Below are positions 17,350 through 26,304 of a stretch of DNA of 41,694 bases, piece after piece. Position 1 is the first letter of the stretch. Every line of letters starts with the position of its first letter. The position numbers were made by a program, and so were the translations under genes. A model generated the notes under the pieces. The model was not told the DNA's origin. It worked only from the letters and a program-made list of their open reading frames with translations, and did no database searches. Source of the DNA: Stutzerimonas chloritidismutans AW-1 (GTDB lineage: Bacteria > Pseudomonadota > Gammaproteobacteria > Pseudomonadales > Pseudomonadaceae); NCBI RefSeq assembly GCF_000495915.1, contig NZ_AOFQ01000034.1, forward strand, positions 1-41,694, written 5' to 3'.

Positions 17350-17363
17350 CTTAAGGCCTTAAG
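17350..17363. repeat. Perfect 14-bp palindrome
   Basis: CTTAAGGCCTTAAG reads identically on both strands. It is far from any start codon (149 bp upstream of the DUF1232 gene). It could be an operator for a dimeric regulator; no known consensus was recognised. Confidence 0.4.
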
Positions 17364-17548
17364 AATCAATAGGTTACGTTCATGCTGAAATTGTATTGAA
17401 ACATGCCTGTAGGACACGCCGCGATCTATTCCGAATGTGCATAACCACGGATTGTCAATGCCTTTACAAGCACTTTGACTGACGACGACACAGGGCGTTC
17501 GAACTTCCGGGGGCTAGGAATTGAGGGAGGAGCATCCACGTGAGAATC

Positions 17549-17579
17549 AAAAAAGAGGTCGATCATTGCGATCGACCTC
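17549..17579 (-). terminator. Rho-independent terminator after comEA-like gene
   Basis: Perfect 10-bp stem GAGGTCGATC / GATCGACCTC with loop ATTGC (17555-17579), followed on the minus strand by six Ts (17554-17549). It lies 9 nt beyond the stop of the minus-strand comEA-like gene and is a strong intrinsic terminator for it. Confidence 0.92.
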
Positions 17580-17587
17580 CCAAAACC

Positions 17588-17899
17588 TTACTGAATGCTG
17601 AGCTGCCCACGAATCTTGTCGAGGGTCGCCGAGCCGATGCCTTTTACCTCGAGCAGCTCATCTACCGAGCTGAACGGGCCATGCTCTTCCCGATAAGCGA
17701 TGATTGCTTTTGCCTTGGTTTCACCGATGCCTCTCAGCTCACGGGAAAGCGTCTCAGCATCGGCATCATTGAGGTTCACTGGGGCCGGGGCGACAGCCAC
17801 AGCTGTCGGGGCAGGTTGTGCCTGAGTGGCGGCATAGCCACCGAAAGAAAAGCCGGAGAGTACGGCGAATGCCGCAGCGGCAAGAATAGCTTTACGCAT
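17588..17899 (-). CDS. comEA: ComEA-like helix-hairpin-helix DNA-binding protein
   Basis: A 103-residue secreted protein: signal peptide (MRKAILAAAAFAVLSGFSFG), a short Ala/Pro-rich linker, then a double helix-hairpin-helix domain (about residues 42-103) with NLNDADAETLSRELRGIGET and VDELLEVKGIGSATLDKIRG. In naturally transformable bacteria, periplasmic ComEA binds incoming double-stranded DNA and ratchets it inward during transformation. I chose ATG 17899 because AAGGA lies 7 nt upstream; a GTG two codons earlier also opens the frame. It is monocistronic with a strong terminator. No comEC or pilus genes are nearby, which is usual in pseudomonads, where comEA homologues are scattered. The family is clear, and transformation function is likely but unproven here. 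Confidence 0.87.
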   Translation of the reverse strand: MRKAILAAAAFAVLSGFSFGGYAATQAQPAPTAVAVAPAPVNLNDADAETLSRELRGIGETKAKAIIAYREEHGPFSSVDELLEVKGIGSATLDKIRGQLSIQ

Positions 17900-18021
17900 A
17901 ATCACGTCCTTATGAAAACCAAAGTATTCGTTCGCGGGACTTCCTGCTCCGCGTCAGCCAATCTAGTCGCCTGCCAGCTGATGTCAAAAACGAGGTTGCA
18001 TATTTGCGAACCTCGTCAAGC

Positions 18022-19524
18022 TCAGCGCATGGCGTTGAACAGATTCAGGCCGCTGATCTTTACATAGCTCTGCTGCGTAGCCTCAAGGATGACGGTCTGG
18101 AACGACAGCCGGGACAGCGCCTCTGCGTAGTCCAGCTCACGCAGCTCGGCCTGGACCGATTTGTTAACCAGAGCCACGTCCTCGTTGTCGGTCTGCGTTG
18201 TTTCGATCACGTTCAGACGCGCGCCGATGTTGCCGCGAGCGGCGTCGACGCTGATCATGCCGTGGTCCAGGTTGGTCAGACTCACCGCCACTGAGTCGCG
18301 GATGTCGGCGTTGCTGGAGGACGGGTCCTCCAGCGTCATGCGCAGGTTGGCGATGGTTTCCAGGATGCCCTGTTTCTGCTGTGGCTCGCCGGTGAGACTG
18401 ACAGTAAAAGAATCACCCGCTACAGGCGGGGCGTTCAGGGTAAGTTGGATAGACACTCCATCCTTAGTGATTGGCATGGTCTCAGGGTATTCCAGCACTC
18501 CGCTCCAATCACCAAACTCACCGTCATCGAAACTGAAGCTGACCTGCTTACCCGCTTCACCGCTACCCGCGACACCCGCAATCTTGCCAGCCGGTTCCGT
18601 TGCCACGGAACTGACTACGGCACCGTTCCTATTGGGCACCAGAATCTGCACCCTATCGCCGACGCTCGGAGTCCCATCGAGCTGAATTTCGATCCCACGG
18701 AAAACGAGCTTGTCACTCTTTTCGGCATTCGAATCCATTTGCCCTTGCGCCAACGGTTCCTCGATTTCCGGAGGCGATACCGCTACCCGGGGCAGAGCAT
18801 ATATGGCATAGGCCCCATCTTCCGCAAATTCCAGCTCGATCCCAGTGGGGGGAAATTCTGCCGCGAAGGCAGTTTCATCGCCGACCAGCGGTGCCGATAC
18901 CTGCAATGACGAGGGATTCGCTGAATCAGCCGGAAGGAATGCACTGTTCAAGCGACCAGCATTCGTTACATTCTCGAATATCGATTTGCCGTTATCGCTG
19001 ATCGGAAGATTGAGCGAACTGGCGATCTGCAGCTTTCGCTGGCCTTCGTCGCCCTGGTAGCTGTAGCTGCCGTCGGCGGCGCGCACGAAGGGCTGCGTCT
19101 TGCCCTGGAAGCCAGAGAACAGGTACTCGCCGCGGGCGTTGCGGGTGTTCATCAACGACAGCAGCTCGTCTTCGCGCTCAGTCAGCTCGGCCGCGATCGA
19201 CTTCCGGTCTTCCGCACTCAGGCCGCCATTGCCCGCCTGTACAGCAAGCTCACGTACCCGCTGAAGTACGGTATTGACTGAATTGAGCGTGACCTCCTCC
19301 TGAGTGAGGCTGTTCTTCGCCGCGGTCAGGTTGGCGTTGTACTGACTCAGCACGTTCTGCTGCTGGTCCAGTTGGAGCAGACGCACCGACGCAACCGGGT
19401 CGTCGGCTGGCGTAAGGATGCGATTGCCGGTACTGATCTGCTCCTGAGTGCGGGTCGCATTGGCGTAGTTGCGCTGCAGTCCGGCGACGCCGTTATTGAA
19501 TGCTTGCAGGGTGGAAATGCGCAT
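18022..19524 (-). CDS. flgL: Flagellar hook-filament junction protein FlgL (HAP3)
   Basis: Joins the hook to the filament; exported by the flagellar type III system. It has 500 residues, longer than the roughly 440 I recall for P. aeruginosa FlgL. The conserved ends are clear: N-terminal MRISTLQAFNNGVAGLQRNY and STGNRILTPADDPVASVRLL, C-terminal SVQAELRELDYAEALSRLSF and ILEATQQSYVKISGLNLFNA, which pack as the D0/D1 coiled coils. The middle (about residues 165-390; DNA 18355-19030) is the exposed variable domain. It contains an acidic stretch and a beta-rich insert ending in GDSFTVSLTGEP, and is visibly less GC-rich than the ends. Last gene of flgFGHIJKL, 11 bp after flgK. Confidence 0.96.
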   Translation of the reverse strand: MRISTLQAFNNGVAGLQRNYANATRTQEQISTGNRILTPADDPVASVRLLQLDQQQNVLSQYNANLTAAKNSLTQEEVTLNSVNTVLQRVRELAVQAGNGGLSAEDRKSIAAELTEREDELLSLMNTRNARGEYLFSGFQGKTQPFVRAADGSYSYQGDEGQRKLQIASSLNLPISDNGKSIFENVTNAGRLNSAFLPADSANPSSLQVSAPLVGDETAFAAEFPPTGIELEFAEDGAYAIYALPRVAVSPPEIEEPLAQGQMDSNAEKSDKLVFRGIEIQLDGTPSVGDRVQILVPNRNGAVVSSVATEPAGKIAGVAGSGEAGKQVSFSFDDGEFGDWSGVLEYPETMPITKDGVSIQLTLNAPPVAGDSFTVSLTGEPQQKQGILETIANLRMTLEDPSSSNADIRDSVAVSLTNLDHGMISVDAARGNIGARLNVIETTQTDNEDVALVNKSVQAELRELDYAEALSRLSFQTVILEATQQSYVKISGLNLFNAMR

Positions 19525-19535
19525 AAGGCGACCTA

Positions 19536-21551
19536 TTACCTGAAGGAACTGATCAATGTATCGAACAAGGAGCGGGCAACTTGAATGATCTGGGCCGAAG
19601 CGTTGTAGTACTGCTCGAACTTGATCAGGTTGGCGGCTTCCTCGTCCAGGTTCACCGCCGAGAGTGAATCGCGGTTGTCCGTGGCCTGTTTAAGAATCGA
19701 GCCCGTTGCTTCGCTATCCATCCGCGCCTGTGCCGTCAACGTTCCGACGCGCTCGACCAGTTCGCCGTAGCCATCGGTGAAGCTGAAGCCAGAACCGGCG
19801 ACATTGGCGCTCACACCAACAGTTTGCTTGGTTTGCAGGTCGACTAGTTTCAAGGCATTGCGGTTGTCAGAAACGCCGCTCTGGTTGAAGTTGAACGAAA
19901 AAGTGTCGTTCGCCGCAGGCCTGCCGCTTACAGTGAACTCGAAAATGTACTGCTGCTGATTGGGTGCAGTACCCGTGGTCAGTGTCAGGTTCAGCGTATT
20001 AGTCTGCCCGGCCGTTATGCTTGCAGGCGAAAGGGTTAATCCTGCAGGGGGCGGAGTAGGGAGCGTCAGTCCATTACCGTCATAAGTTAGCGTCAGCTCC
20101 TCAAATGCCGTCGATAGCGCAGCCGCGTCGATGGGCGACGGTCCAGATAACAGGTCGGGCTGGCCTATCATGCCTGTTCCGCTGTTCTGCAGCGTGCTCT
20201 GGGCGCGTACCGGGGCGGCAAAGGCCAGTTGATCGGCCTGATCCAGCGTCGCCTTGATGTCAGCCGCACCACGACGAGTCGGCTGCAAACTGAACTTGTC
20301 GCCTACAGCGGGGGCTGGGTTACCAAGAAGGACCTGGAAGCCCTGATCGACTCCATTCTTGTCAGCTATCGACAGCGTACCGGTTGGGTTCTCCGTTACG
20401 TTCATCAGCTGGTTGTCGCTCAGTCGCCGGAGTTCTGGACCGCTCGCGTCGTACTCCATCAGATAATCACTGGTGGTGAGCACGCTGGTGTCGGTGATGT
20501 TCAGCACTGGCTGCGCGTTGCTGTTCCCGGCAAATGCATTGACGCGCAACTTCGCCAGCGCCGGCTCGTTGTAGTTACCGAAAAGTGCCGAACCGACCTG
20601 TCCTTTCAGATCCAGCCCCTGTCCCAGCTGCGTATTGACCTGATCACTGACGGCCAGCGAAAGGCGCCCTAGGGAGTTCATGGTCGAATCCAGCACTTCC
20701 TCGCGATAGCGAATCAGCCCGCCGAGTTCGCCGCCGGTAATCTGCGAGGTGATGCCCTGCCGCGAGCCACCGCTGATGAACTGCACTTCATGACGGTTCG
20801 GGTCGCCCTGCCCTGGGACGACCTCCAGCTTGGCTACCGTACTGCCCACGACCAGCGGCTGGCCGCTGCCGATGAATACGTTGAAGCTGCTGTCATCCTG
20901 AGGAACAACCGTCACGCCGATGTAGCCCGATAACTGCCGAACAGCCTCGTCACGGGCGTCGAGCAGATCGTTCGGCTGCTTGCCGTTGGCCGCGGCGATG
21001 GCAATAGCCTCGTTGAGGCTACCGATGCTGCCTGCCAGACGATTCACCTGATCGGTGACAGCGGACATCTGCTTGTTGGTGAAGCTGTTCTGCTCGGAAA
21101 GTCGGTCGTATACGGTATTGAAACGCCGCGCCAATCCCTCAGCCTCCGCCAGCACCAGCTGACGCGCCGGGATATTCGCCGGGTCCTCGGCAGCTGTCTG
21201 CAAGGCCGAGAAGAACTTTTGCAGCGAAGGCGTGATACCGGTGGTGGTGCCAGCCAGCAATGAATCGAGCTGATCGATCTGGCTTTTGTAAGCCTCGACA
21301 TCACTGTTCAACGATGTACTGCTACGCAGCTGGCTGGTGAGAAATTCGCTGTAGGAGCGACGCACGTCTACCAGCGAGGTACCCGATCCAATGTAACCGG
21401 CACCGCTGAACTGCGGCGAGCGTGTCGCCTGGCTCGCATCCTGGCGGCTATAGCCAGGCGTGTTGACGTTCGTGATGTTGTGTCCGGTGATGGAAAGTTG
21501 GGTTTTGCTGGCAGACAGGCCGGAAAGGCCAATGCTCAATAGGTCAGCCAT
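19536..21551 (-). CDS. flgK: Flagellar hook-associated protein FlgK (HAP1)
   Basis: First hook-filament junction protein, secreted by the flagellar type III export apparatus. It has 671 residues, a normal Pseudomonas length. The N-terminus, LSIGLSGLSASKTQLSITGH followed by NITNVNTPGYSRQ, is the rod/hook family signature. The C-terminus, AVNLDEEAANLIKFEQYYNA and SAQIIQVARSLFDTLISSF, forms the D0 helix. The central part (about 340-600) is the variable exposed region and includes the duplicated GNPAPAVGDKFSLQPTRRGA-type beta segment. The stretch 19770-20110, coding about residues 480-595, has lower GC and looks like a swapped domain. It starts 3 bp after the flgJ stop in the flgFGHIJKL operon. 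Confidence 0.97.
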   Translation of the reverse strand: MADLLSIGLSGLSASKTQLSITGHNITNVNTPGYSRQDASQATRSPQFSGAGYIGSGTSLVDVRRSYSEFLTSQLRSSTSLNSDVEAYKSQIDQLDSLLAGTTTGITPSLQKFFSALQTAAEDPANIPARQLVLAEAEGLARRFNTVYDRLSEQNSFTNKQMSAVTDQVNRLAGSIGSLNEAIAIAAANGKQPNDLLDARDEAVRQLSGYIGVTVVPQDDSSFNVFIGSGQPLVVGSTVAKLEVVPGQGDPNRHEVQFISGGSRQGITSQITGGELGGLIRYREEVLDSTMNSLGRLSLAVSDQVNTQLGQGLDLKGQVGSALFGNYNEPALAKLRVNAFAGNSNAQPVLNITDTSVLTTSDYLMEYDASGPELRRLSDNQLMNVTENPTGTLSIADKNGVDQGFQVLLGNPAPAVGDKFSLQPTRRGAADIKATLDQADQLAFAAPVRAQSTLQNSGTGMIGQPDLLSGPSPIDAAALSTAFEELTLTYDGNGLTLPTPPPAGLTLSPASITAGQTNTLNLTLTTGTAPNQQQYIFEFTVSGRPAANDTFSFNFNQSGVSDNRNALKLVDLQTKQTVGVSANVAGSGFSFTDGYGELVERVGTLTAQARMDSEATGSILKQATDNRDSLSAVNLDEEAANLIKFEQYYNASAQIIQVARSLFDTLISSFR

Positions 21552-21554
21552 GAT

Positions 21555-22727
21555 TTAGCCTCTGGTCCGCATGGCGGGCACCGAATTCGCGTCGGCAACG
21601 GTCTGGTAAGTCTGCATCTTGCGGGCGATCTGGCTGATCTTGCGCGCGTATTGTGGGTCGGTGGCGTAGCCGGCTTTCTGCAGCTCCTTGACGAAGCGTT
21701 CCGAATCGCCGGTATTGCTCGCCACCTGAATGGCGGTCCGATAACGGTCGTTGTTTTCCAGCAGGCTGACGAAGTCGTCGAAGCTCTGCTCGAACGAATC
21801 GTAGGCGCGGAAGCCCGCTCTCTCGCGGGTTGCCGTACCGTTGACGTACTCGGTGGTCATCACGGTAGCCGACTCCCCTTTCCACCCGGTCGCCTTGATG
21901 CCGAACAGGTTGTGGCTGTTACTGCCGTCCTTCTGACGGATCATGGATTTACCCCAGCCGGTCTCCAGCGCAGCTTGTGCGACCAGGAAACGCGGCTCGA
22001 TGCCCAGGCGTTCGGCCGCTTTCTCTGCCATGGGCAGCATGGTGGCGATGAACTCTTCGGACGAATTGAACCGCGTCTTGCTCGGCGCGTTGGGCGCACT
22101 TTTCTCGACACCATTGACGACCAACGGCTTGTCCTTGGGGGGCACGAACGCCGTGGCGGGGTTCCAATCGAGGTCGACCAGAGGCTGTGCACCTTCTGCG
22201 GCAGCTTTCTGCGCAGTCGCCGATACATCTGCCACTTGCCGCTCGATCGCCCGGCCTGGTAACGCAAGACGACGCTGATTCAGCAACCGGGAATCATCTC
22301 GTGCGGACTCGACGGCAGCGGCCGGCTTGCTCGGCCATGCGGCGCCTTCGGTCTGCGCAACCTGGGCAAAGGGATTGTTGCGTGTCGCGGTTTCGGTCTG
22401 CTTGCTCAACTGGCGCACCAGTACGTCCGCCAGCCCGATGCCACCGCCTTCCTTCGAAAGACTGACAGACAGCTGCTGGTCATACATATCCTGGTACTGC
22501 TTGCTGGCCTGACTGTTCAGCGGGTTGTCCTTGGCCAGCACTTCGGTTGCCGAACGCATCGACTTGAGCATTTCGTTGAGAAACAACGACTCGAACTCCT
22601 GCGCAACCTTGCGCACGTTCTCCTCACCGTCCCGATCCTTGCCAACTTTGAGCTGGCTGAGACGATTGAGGTCGTTGTAGCTGCCGCTGTCGAGGCCGCG
22701 CGCTCCGCTTCCGAGACGATTTTCCAT
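21555..22727 (-). CDS. flgJ: Rod cap protein and peptidoglycan hydrolase FlgJ
   Basis: Periplasmic two-domain protein that caps the growing flagellar rod and cuts peptidoglycan for its passage. It has 390 residues. The N-terminal rod-cap domain (about 30-110) shows VRKVAQEFESLFLNEMLKSM and YDQQLSVSLSKEGGGIGLAD. A long, low-complexity linker (about 110-215) follows, then the C-terminal glucosaminidase domain with PRFLVAQAALETGWGKSM (catalytic Glu255), GSNSHNLFGIKATGWKG and GYATDPQYARKISQIA. It starts at ATG 22727 (MENRLGSGARGLDSGSYNDL), 10 bp after flgI. Domain order is that of beta/gammaproteobacterial fused FlgJ. Nothing unusual seen. Confidence 0.96.
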   Translation of the reverse strand: MENRLGSGARGLDSGSYNDLNRLSQLKVGKDRDGEENVRKVAQEFESLFLNEMLKSMRSATEVLAKDNPLNSQASKQYQDMYDQQLSVSLSKEGGGIGLADVLVRQLSKQTETATRNNPFAQVAQTEGAAWPSKPAAAVESARDDSRLLNQRRLALPGRAIERQVADVSATAQKAAAEGAQPLVDLDWNPATAFVPPKDKPLVVNGVEKSAPNAPSKTRFNSSEEFIATMLPMAEKAAERLGIEPRFLVAQAALETGWGKSMIRQKDGSNSHNLFGIKATGWKGESATVMTTEYVNGTATRERAGFRAYDSFEQSFDDFVSLLENNDRYRTAIQVASNTGDSERFVKELQKAGYATDPQYARKISQIARKMQTYQTVADANSVPAMRTRG

Positions 22728-22737
22728 ATCCCTGCCC

Positions 22738-23838
22738 TTAGATCACGATCAGGTCGGCTTGCAGAGCGCCAGCCTGCTTCAGTGCTTCAAGAATTGCCAT
22801 CAGGTCGCTGGGCGCAGCGCCCACCTGGTTCACCGCCCGGACGATCTCATCCAGCGTGGTACCCGGGCCGAACTTGAACATCGGCTTGGCTTCCTGATCG
22901 GCTTTTACCTTGCTGTTGGGCACGACGACAGTCTGACCATCCGAGAAGGGCTCCGGCTGGCTCACCTGTGGATCTTCGCTGATGGTGACGGTCAGGCTGC
23001 CGTGGGTAACGGCGGCAGGTTGCACCCGCACGTTCTGGCCGATCACAATCGTCCCGGTACGCGAATTGATGATGACCTTGGCCACGGCCTGGCCAACCTC
23101 TACTTCGAGATTTTCCAGAATCGACAGGTAGTCCACGCGCTGACTCGGATCCAGCGGCGCGGTCACGCTGATCGAGCCGCCGTCGAGCGCCTGCGCTACA
23201 CCCGGGCCGAGCAGGTCGTTGATCTGATCGACGATGTTCTTGGCCGTGGTGAAGTCCGGACGGTTGAGATTCAGCGTCAGTGTATTGCCCTGATTGAAGC
23301 CGCTCGGCACCGGCCGTTCGACCGTCGCGCCACCCGGGATCCGGCCAGCCGACGGCGAATTGACGGTGATCCGCGAGCCATCGGCGCCACCGGCATCGAA
23401 GCCTCCTACCACTAGGTTGCCCTGGGCGATGGCGTAGACGTTGCCGTCGATACCCTTCAGCGGCGCCATCAACAGGCTGCCGCCACGCAGGCTCTTGGCG
23501 TTACCGATAGACGAGACGGTGATGTCGATGGTCTGTCCCGGCTTGGCAAAGGGTGGCAGTTCGGCATGAATCGACACCGCCGCGACGTTCTTCAGCTGAA
23601 TGTTGCCACCGGCCGGCACCTTGATGCCGAACTGGGCCAGCATGTTGTTGAAGGTCTGCACGGTGAACGGCGTCTGGGTGGTCTGGTCACCGCTACCGTT
23701 CAAGCCGACAACCAGACCGTAGCCGATCAGCTGGTTACTACGAACACCATGGATGGTCGCGACATCCTTCAGACGCTCGGCCTGTGCGCCAGCACAGAGC
23801 GTGAGCAAACCCGCGAGCAGAAGCAGTTTTTTCCACAT
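22738..23838 (-). CDS. flgI: Flagellar P-ring protein FlgI
   Basis: Forms the P-ring around the flagellar rod in the peptidoglycan layer. The start is ATG 23838 ([20 protein letters not shown] is the signal peptide, cut before ERLKD), giving 366 residues; an in-frame extension to 24054 overlaps flgH and is not credible. Signature blocks: [60 protein letters not shown], and C-terminal [20 protein letters not shown]. It is exported by Sec, chaperoned by FlgA, whose gene is also in this window. It lies 14 bp after flgH and 10 bp before flgJ in the operon. Confidence 0.97.
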   Translation of the reverse strand: MWKKLLLLAGLLTLCAGAQAERLKDVATIHGVRSNQLIGYGLVVGLNGSGDQTTQTPFTVQTFNNMLAQFGIKVPAGGNIQLKNVAAVSIHAELPPFAKPGQTIDITVSSIGNAKSLRGGSLLMAPLKGIDGNVYAIAQGNLVVGGFDAGGADGSRITVNSPSAGRIPGGATVERPVPSGFNQGNTLTLNLNRPDFTTAKNIVDQINDLLGPGVAQALDGGSISVTAPLDPSQRVDYLSILENLEVEVGQAVAKVIINSRTGTIVIGQNVRVQPAAVTHGSLTVTISEDPQVSQPEPFSDGQTVVVPNSKVKADQEAKPMFKFGPGTTLDEIVRAVNQVGAAPSDLMAILEALKQAGALQADLIVI

Positions 23839-23852
23839 GACATCAGCTCCGG

Positions 23853-24548
23853 TCAGAAGGGCCACATCGGGCTCATGAAGAATCGGTCTAGCCAGCCAGG
23901 CTGGCTCGCATCGGCAAAGGCGCCGGTGCCCGAATAGGTAATGCGTGCATCGGCAATGCGGGTAGACGGGACCGTGTTGTCGGTAGAGATATCGTCTGCG
24001 CGAACCAGGCCCGCAATGCGCACCAGTTCGTCGCCGGTATTGAGCGTCATCCACTTCTCGCCGCGCACGGCGAGGATGCCGTTGGGCAGCACTTCGGAGA
24101 CGGTCACGGTGATCGAACCGGACAGGCTGTTGCTCTGTCCGGCCTGTCCAGAACCGGAAGTATCTCGTGACGCGTCGTACTCGGCGCCCAGACTCATCGA
24201 GTTGCCGGTCAACGGATTGGCCATCGAGACGGCTCCGCCGAACAGCGAGCCAAGCCCGATGTTGGCGCTGCTGTCCTTCGAAAGCTGCGACGAGGCGTTC
24301 TTGCTGGCCTGAGTACGCTCATTGAGCGTGATGGTGATGATGTCGCCGACCCGATGGGCCTTGCGGTCATCGTAGAGATTGGTCTCGAAGCCTGCCTGAT
24401 AGATTGCGCCGTTGTTCTGCGCCGCCGGCAACGGCGTGCGCGGCAGCACCGGTGCGTAGTACGGATCGTTCGGTTTCGGCGCAGGGGCAACACATCCGGC
24501 CAGCGCCAGGGCGGACGACATCGACACAACGATCAGCAAACGGCTCAT
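23853..24548 (-). CDS. flgH: Flagellar L-ring lipoprotein FlgH
   Basis: Outer-membrane lipoprotein that forms the L-ring bushing of the flagellum. From ATG 24548 it has 231 residues; a GTG two codons upstream opens the same frame but GAGG is better placed for the ATG. The signal peptide ends in a lipobox, ALALAGC, with the lipidated Cys at residue 19. Family blocks follow: [20 protein letters not shown], a Ser/Asn/Gly-rich middle, [20 protein letters not shown], and [20 protein letters not shown]. Operon position: 84 bp after flgG, the widest gap in flgFGHIJKL; I see no promoter or terminator in that gap. Confidence 0.97.
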   Translation of the reverse strand: MSRLLIVVSMSSALALAGCVAPAPKPNDPYYAPVLPRTPLPAAQNNGAIYQAGFETNLYDDRKAHRVGDIITITLNERTQASKNASSQLSKDSSANIGLGSLFGGAVSMANPLTGNSMSLGAEYDASRDTSGSGQAGQSNSLSGSITVTVSEVLPNGILAVRGEKWMTLNTGDELVRIAGLVRADDISTDNTVPSTRIADARITYSGTGAFADASQPGWLDRFFMSPMWPF

Positions 24549-24632
24549 AAACACCTCAAGCCATGACAGGCCATCGAAACTACTGCGAGCAGCACAAGGC
24601 GTGCGTGCCCGTATACAACGGCGAACGCGCGA

Positions 24633-25418
24633 TCAGAGCTGCTGCGTGACGAACGACAGCATCTGGTCGGCGGTGGATATGACCTTGGAATTCATCTCGT
24701 AGGCACGCTGGGTGGTGATCATGTTCACCAGTTCCTCAACGACGCTGACGTTGGAATTTTCCAGGGTGTTCTGCAGCACCGTACCCAGACCATTCAGGCC
24801 TGGCGTGCTGACCTGAGGCGCGCCGCTTGCAGCGGTCTCCAGGAACAGGTTGCTGCCCATAGCCTGCAGACCTGCCGGATTGATGAAGTCGGCCGTCTGC
24901 AGGTTGCCGATGATCTGCGGCTGCGGATTGCCCACGGTGGTCACCGAGACAGTGCCGTCCTCGCCCACGGTGAAGGTCTGGGTCTCCGGCGGTACCACGA
25001 TGGCCGGCTCCAGCGCATAGCCGTTGGAGGTCACCAATTGGCCATCGGAGCTCAGATGGAAGCTGCCGTCACGGGTGTAGGAAACCGTGCCATCGGGCAG
25101 CAGTACCTGGAAGAAACCGCGACCGTTGACCGCCATGTCCAGCGGCTGCTCGGTGGTCTGCAGGCTACCGGCGGTGAAGATCTTCTGCGTGCCGGTCACC
25201 CGCACACCGGTACCCAGCTGAAGGCCGGAGGGCAGTTCGCTGTCCTGGCTGGACTGACCGCCAGGCTGACGGCGAATCTGATAGAGCAGGTCCTGAAACT
25301 CGGCACGGTCACGCTTGAAGCCGGTGGTAGAAACGTTGGCCAGGTTGTTGGAAATGGTCGTCAGGTTCATGTCCTGAGCGGACAGTCCGGTCTTGCTGAC
25401 CCAAAGTGCTGGAAGCAT
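24633..25418 (-). CDS. flgG: Flagellar distal rod protein FlgG
   Basis: Distal rod subunit, the drive shaft passing through the P and L rings. It has 261 residues, the usual length. The N-terminus MLPALWVSKTGLSAQDMNLT followed by TISNNLANVSTTGFKRDRAE is the rod/hook signature. The internal motif TTEQPLDMAVNGRGFFQVLL and the C-terminus NSNVSVVEELVNMITTQRAY are typical of FlgG. It starts at ATG 25418 with a GAGGAGAAAG-like ribosome binding site just upstream, 35 bp after flgF. No variable insert is seen, consistent with the strong conservation of FlgG compared with FlgE, FlgK and FlgL. Confidence 0.97.
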   Translation of the reverse strand: MLPALWVSKTGLSAQDMNLTTISNNLANVSTTGFKRDRAEFQDLLYQIRRQPGGQSSQDSELPSGLQLGTGVRVTGTQKIFTAGSLQTTEQPLDMAVNGRGFFQVLLPDGTVSYTRDGSFHLSSDGQLVTSNGYALEPAIVVPPETQTFTVGEDGTVSVTTVGNPQPQIIGNLQTADFINPAGLQAMGSNLFLETAASGAPQVSTPGLNGLGTVLQNTLENSNVSVVEELVNMITTQRAYEMNSKVISTADQMLSFVTQQL

Positions 25419-25453
25419 GAGCTTTCTCCTCGTGCGCCGCCGGCGCCACGCTA

Positions 25454-26194
25454 TTAGCTGAGTTGCAGTACGCGCGCCATGGCAGCCGCGTCATCTTCGG
25501 CGGTGCGCATCATCTTTACGTGCAGTTCGAACTGGCGAGACAGCGCCAGGATGGAAGTCATTTCGGATACCGCATTCACATTGCTCGCCTCGAGAAAACC
25601 CGAGACGACCCGTACGTTCGCGTCAGGCTCGATAGGCTGGCCATCCTTCAGCCGAATCAGGCCATCAGTGCCCTTTTCCAGCTGCTGCGGATCAGGGTTG
25701 ACCAGCTTGATGCGATCCACGGTGACCACAACGTTCGGGTCCTCGCCCAGCGCGCGAATACTGATGGTGCCGTCATTGCCGACGTCCACCTTCTCTTCCG
25801 GCGGAATCGCGATCGGCCCGCCATTGCCCAGCACCGGCATACCGTCTGCGGTACGCAACATGCCAAGCACGTCAATATTCAGGCTGCCGGTGCGGACGTA
25901 GGCCTCACTGCCATCTGGCGCCTGCACCGCAATCCAGCCCTCGCCTTCGACGGCGACATCAAGATCACGGCCGGTTTCCTGCAAGGTGCCCGGCGTGAAG
26001 TCGGTGCCCGGACGCTCGGACATCGCATACACCCGCGCAGGATGACTGTCGCCAAAGACCTGCATCGAACGGGCTTGCTCGAAATCCCGGCGAAAGCCGG
26101 TGGTGGAAATATTCGCCAGATTGTTGGCATGGGCCTGCTGGGCCCGCGCATTCTGGCTGGCACCGGTCATGGCCACGTAGAGCATCTTGTCCAT
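25454..26194 (-). CDS. flgF: Flagellar proximal rod protein FlgF
   Basis: Rod subunit between FlgC and FlgG. I place the start at ATG 26194 (MDKMLYVAMTGASQNARAQQ), 246 residues; the ATG two codons earlier directly abuts GGAG, too close for initiation, whereas this one sits 6 nt from it. Family blocks: HANNLANISTTGFRRDFEQA, the FlgF-typical DLDVAVEGEGWIAVQAPDGS, and the C-terminal ASNVNAVSEMTSILALSRQF. It is the first gene of flgFGHIJKL; a sigma-54 promoter lies 54 bp upstream and a terminator behind flgE separates it from the flgBCDE operon, matching the two-operon arrangement known in P. aeruginosa. Confidence 0.97.
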   Translation of the reverse strand: MDKMLYVAMTGASQNARAQQAHANNLANISTTGFRRDFEQARSMQVFGDSHPARVYAMSERPGTDFTPGTLQETGRDLDVAVEGEGWIAVQAPDGSEAYVRTGSLNIDVLGMLRTADGMPVLGNGGPIAIPPEEKVDVGNDGTISIRALGEDPNVVVTVDRIKLVNPDPQQLEKGTDGLIRLKDGQPIEPDANVRVVSGFLEASNVNAVSEMTSILALSRQFELHVKMMRTAEDDAAAMARVLQLS

Positions 26195-26247
26195 CGACAT
26201 CTCCGAGACGCGAGTTTGACACTTGCGATTCTGTTGCAGATGAAAAA

Positions 26248-26263
26248 TGCAAGGCGCGTGCCA
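26248..26263 (-). promoter_or_regulatory. Sigma-54 promoter of flgFGHIJKL
   Basis: On the minus strand TGGCACGCGCCTTGCA matches the RpoN consensus TGGCAC-N5-TTGCA exactly, with GG and GC 12 bp apart. Transcription should start near 26237, giving an RNA leader of about 40 nt before flgF. In Pseudomonas this class of promoter is activated by FleQ or FleR; which one acts here is not visible. Confidence 0.92.
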
Positions 26264-26304
26264 TCACCGAAAGAGCCACTTAAGAAGCTGATTTATATAG
26301 GTTT

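Larger units (their letters stand above)
17202..17548. other. Intergenic region with DnaA-like boxes and palindromes
   Basis: About 350 bp without a credible gene, clearly more AT-rich than its flanks. It holds the opposed DnaA-box pair (17244-17266), a GGCCC..GGGCC hairpin (17300-17317) with a T-run at 17334-17340, a partial DnaA-like word TTATCCAGC next to it, a 14-bp perfect palindrome (17350-17363), and several scattered A/T tracts. Part of it must serve as promoter for the DUF1232 gene on the minus strand. Confidence 0.6.

Noticed and set aside
17540..18067. Plus-strand frame of 175 codons over the comEA-like gene
   Set aside because: It contains the terminator of the minus-strand gene and is composed of antisense codons; the HhH protein on the minus strand is real.
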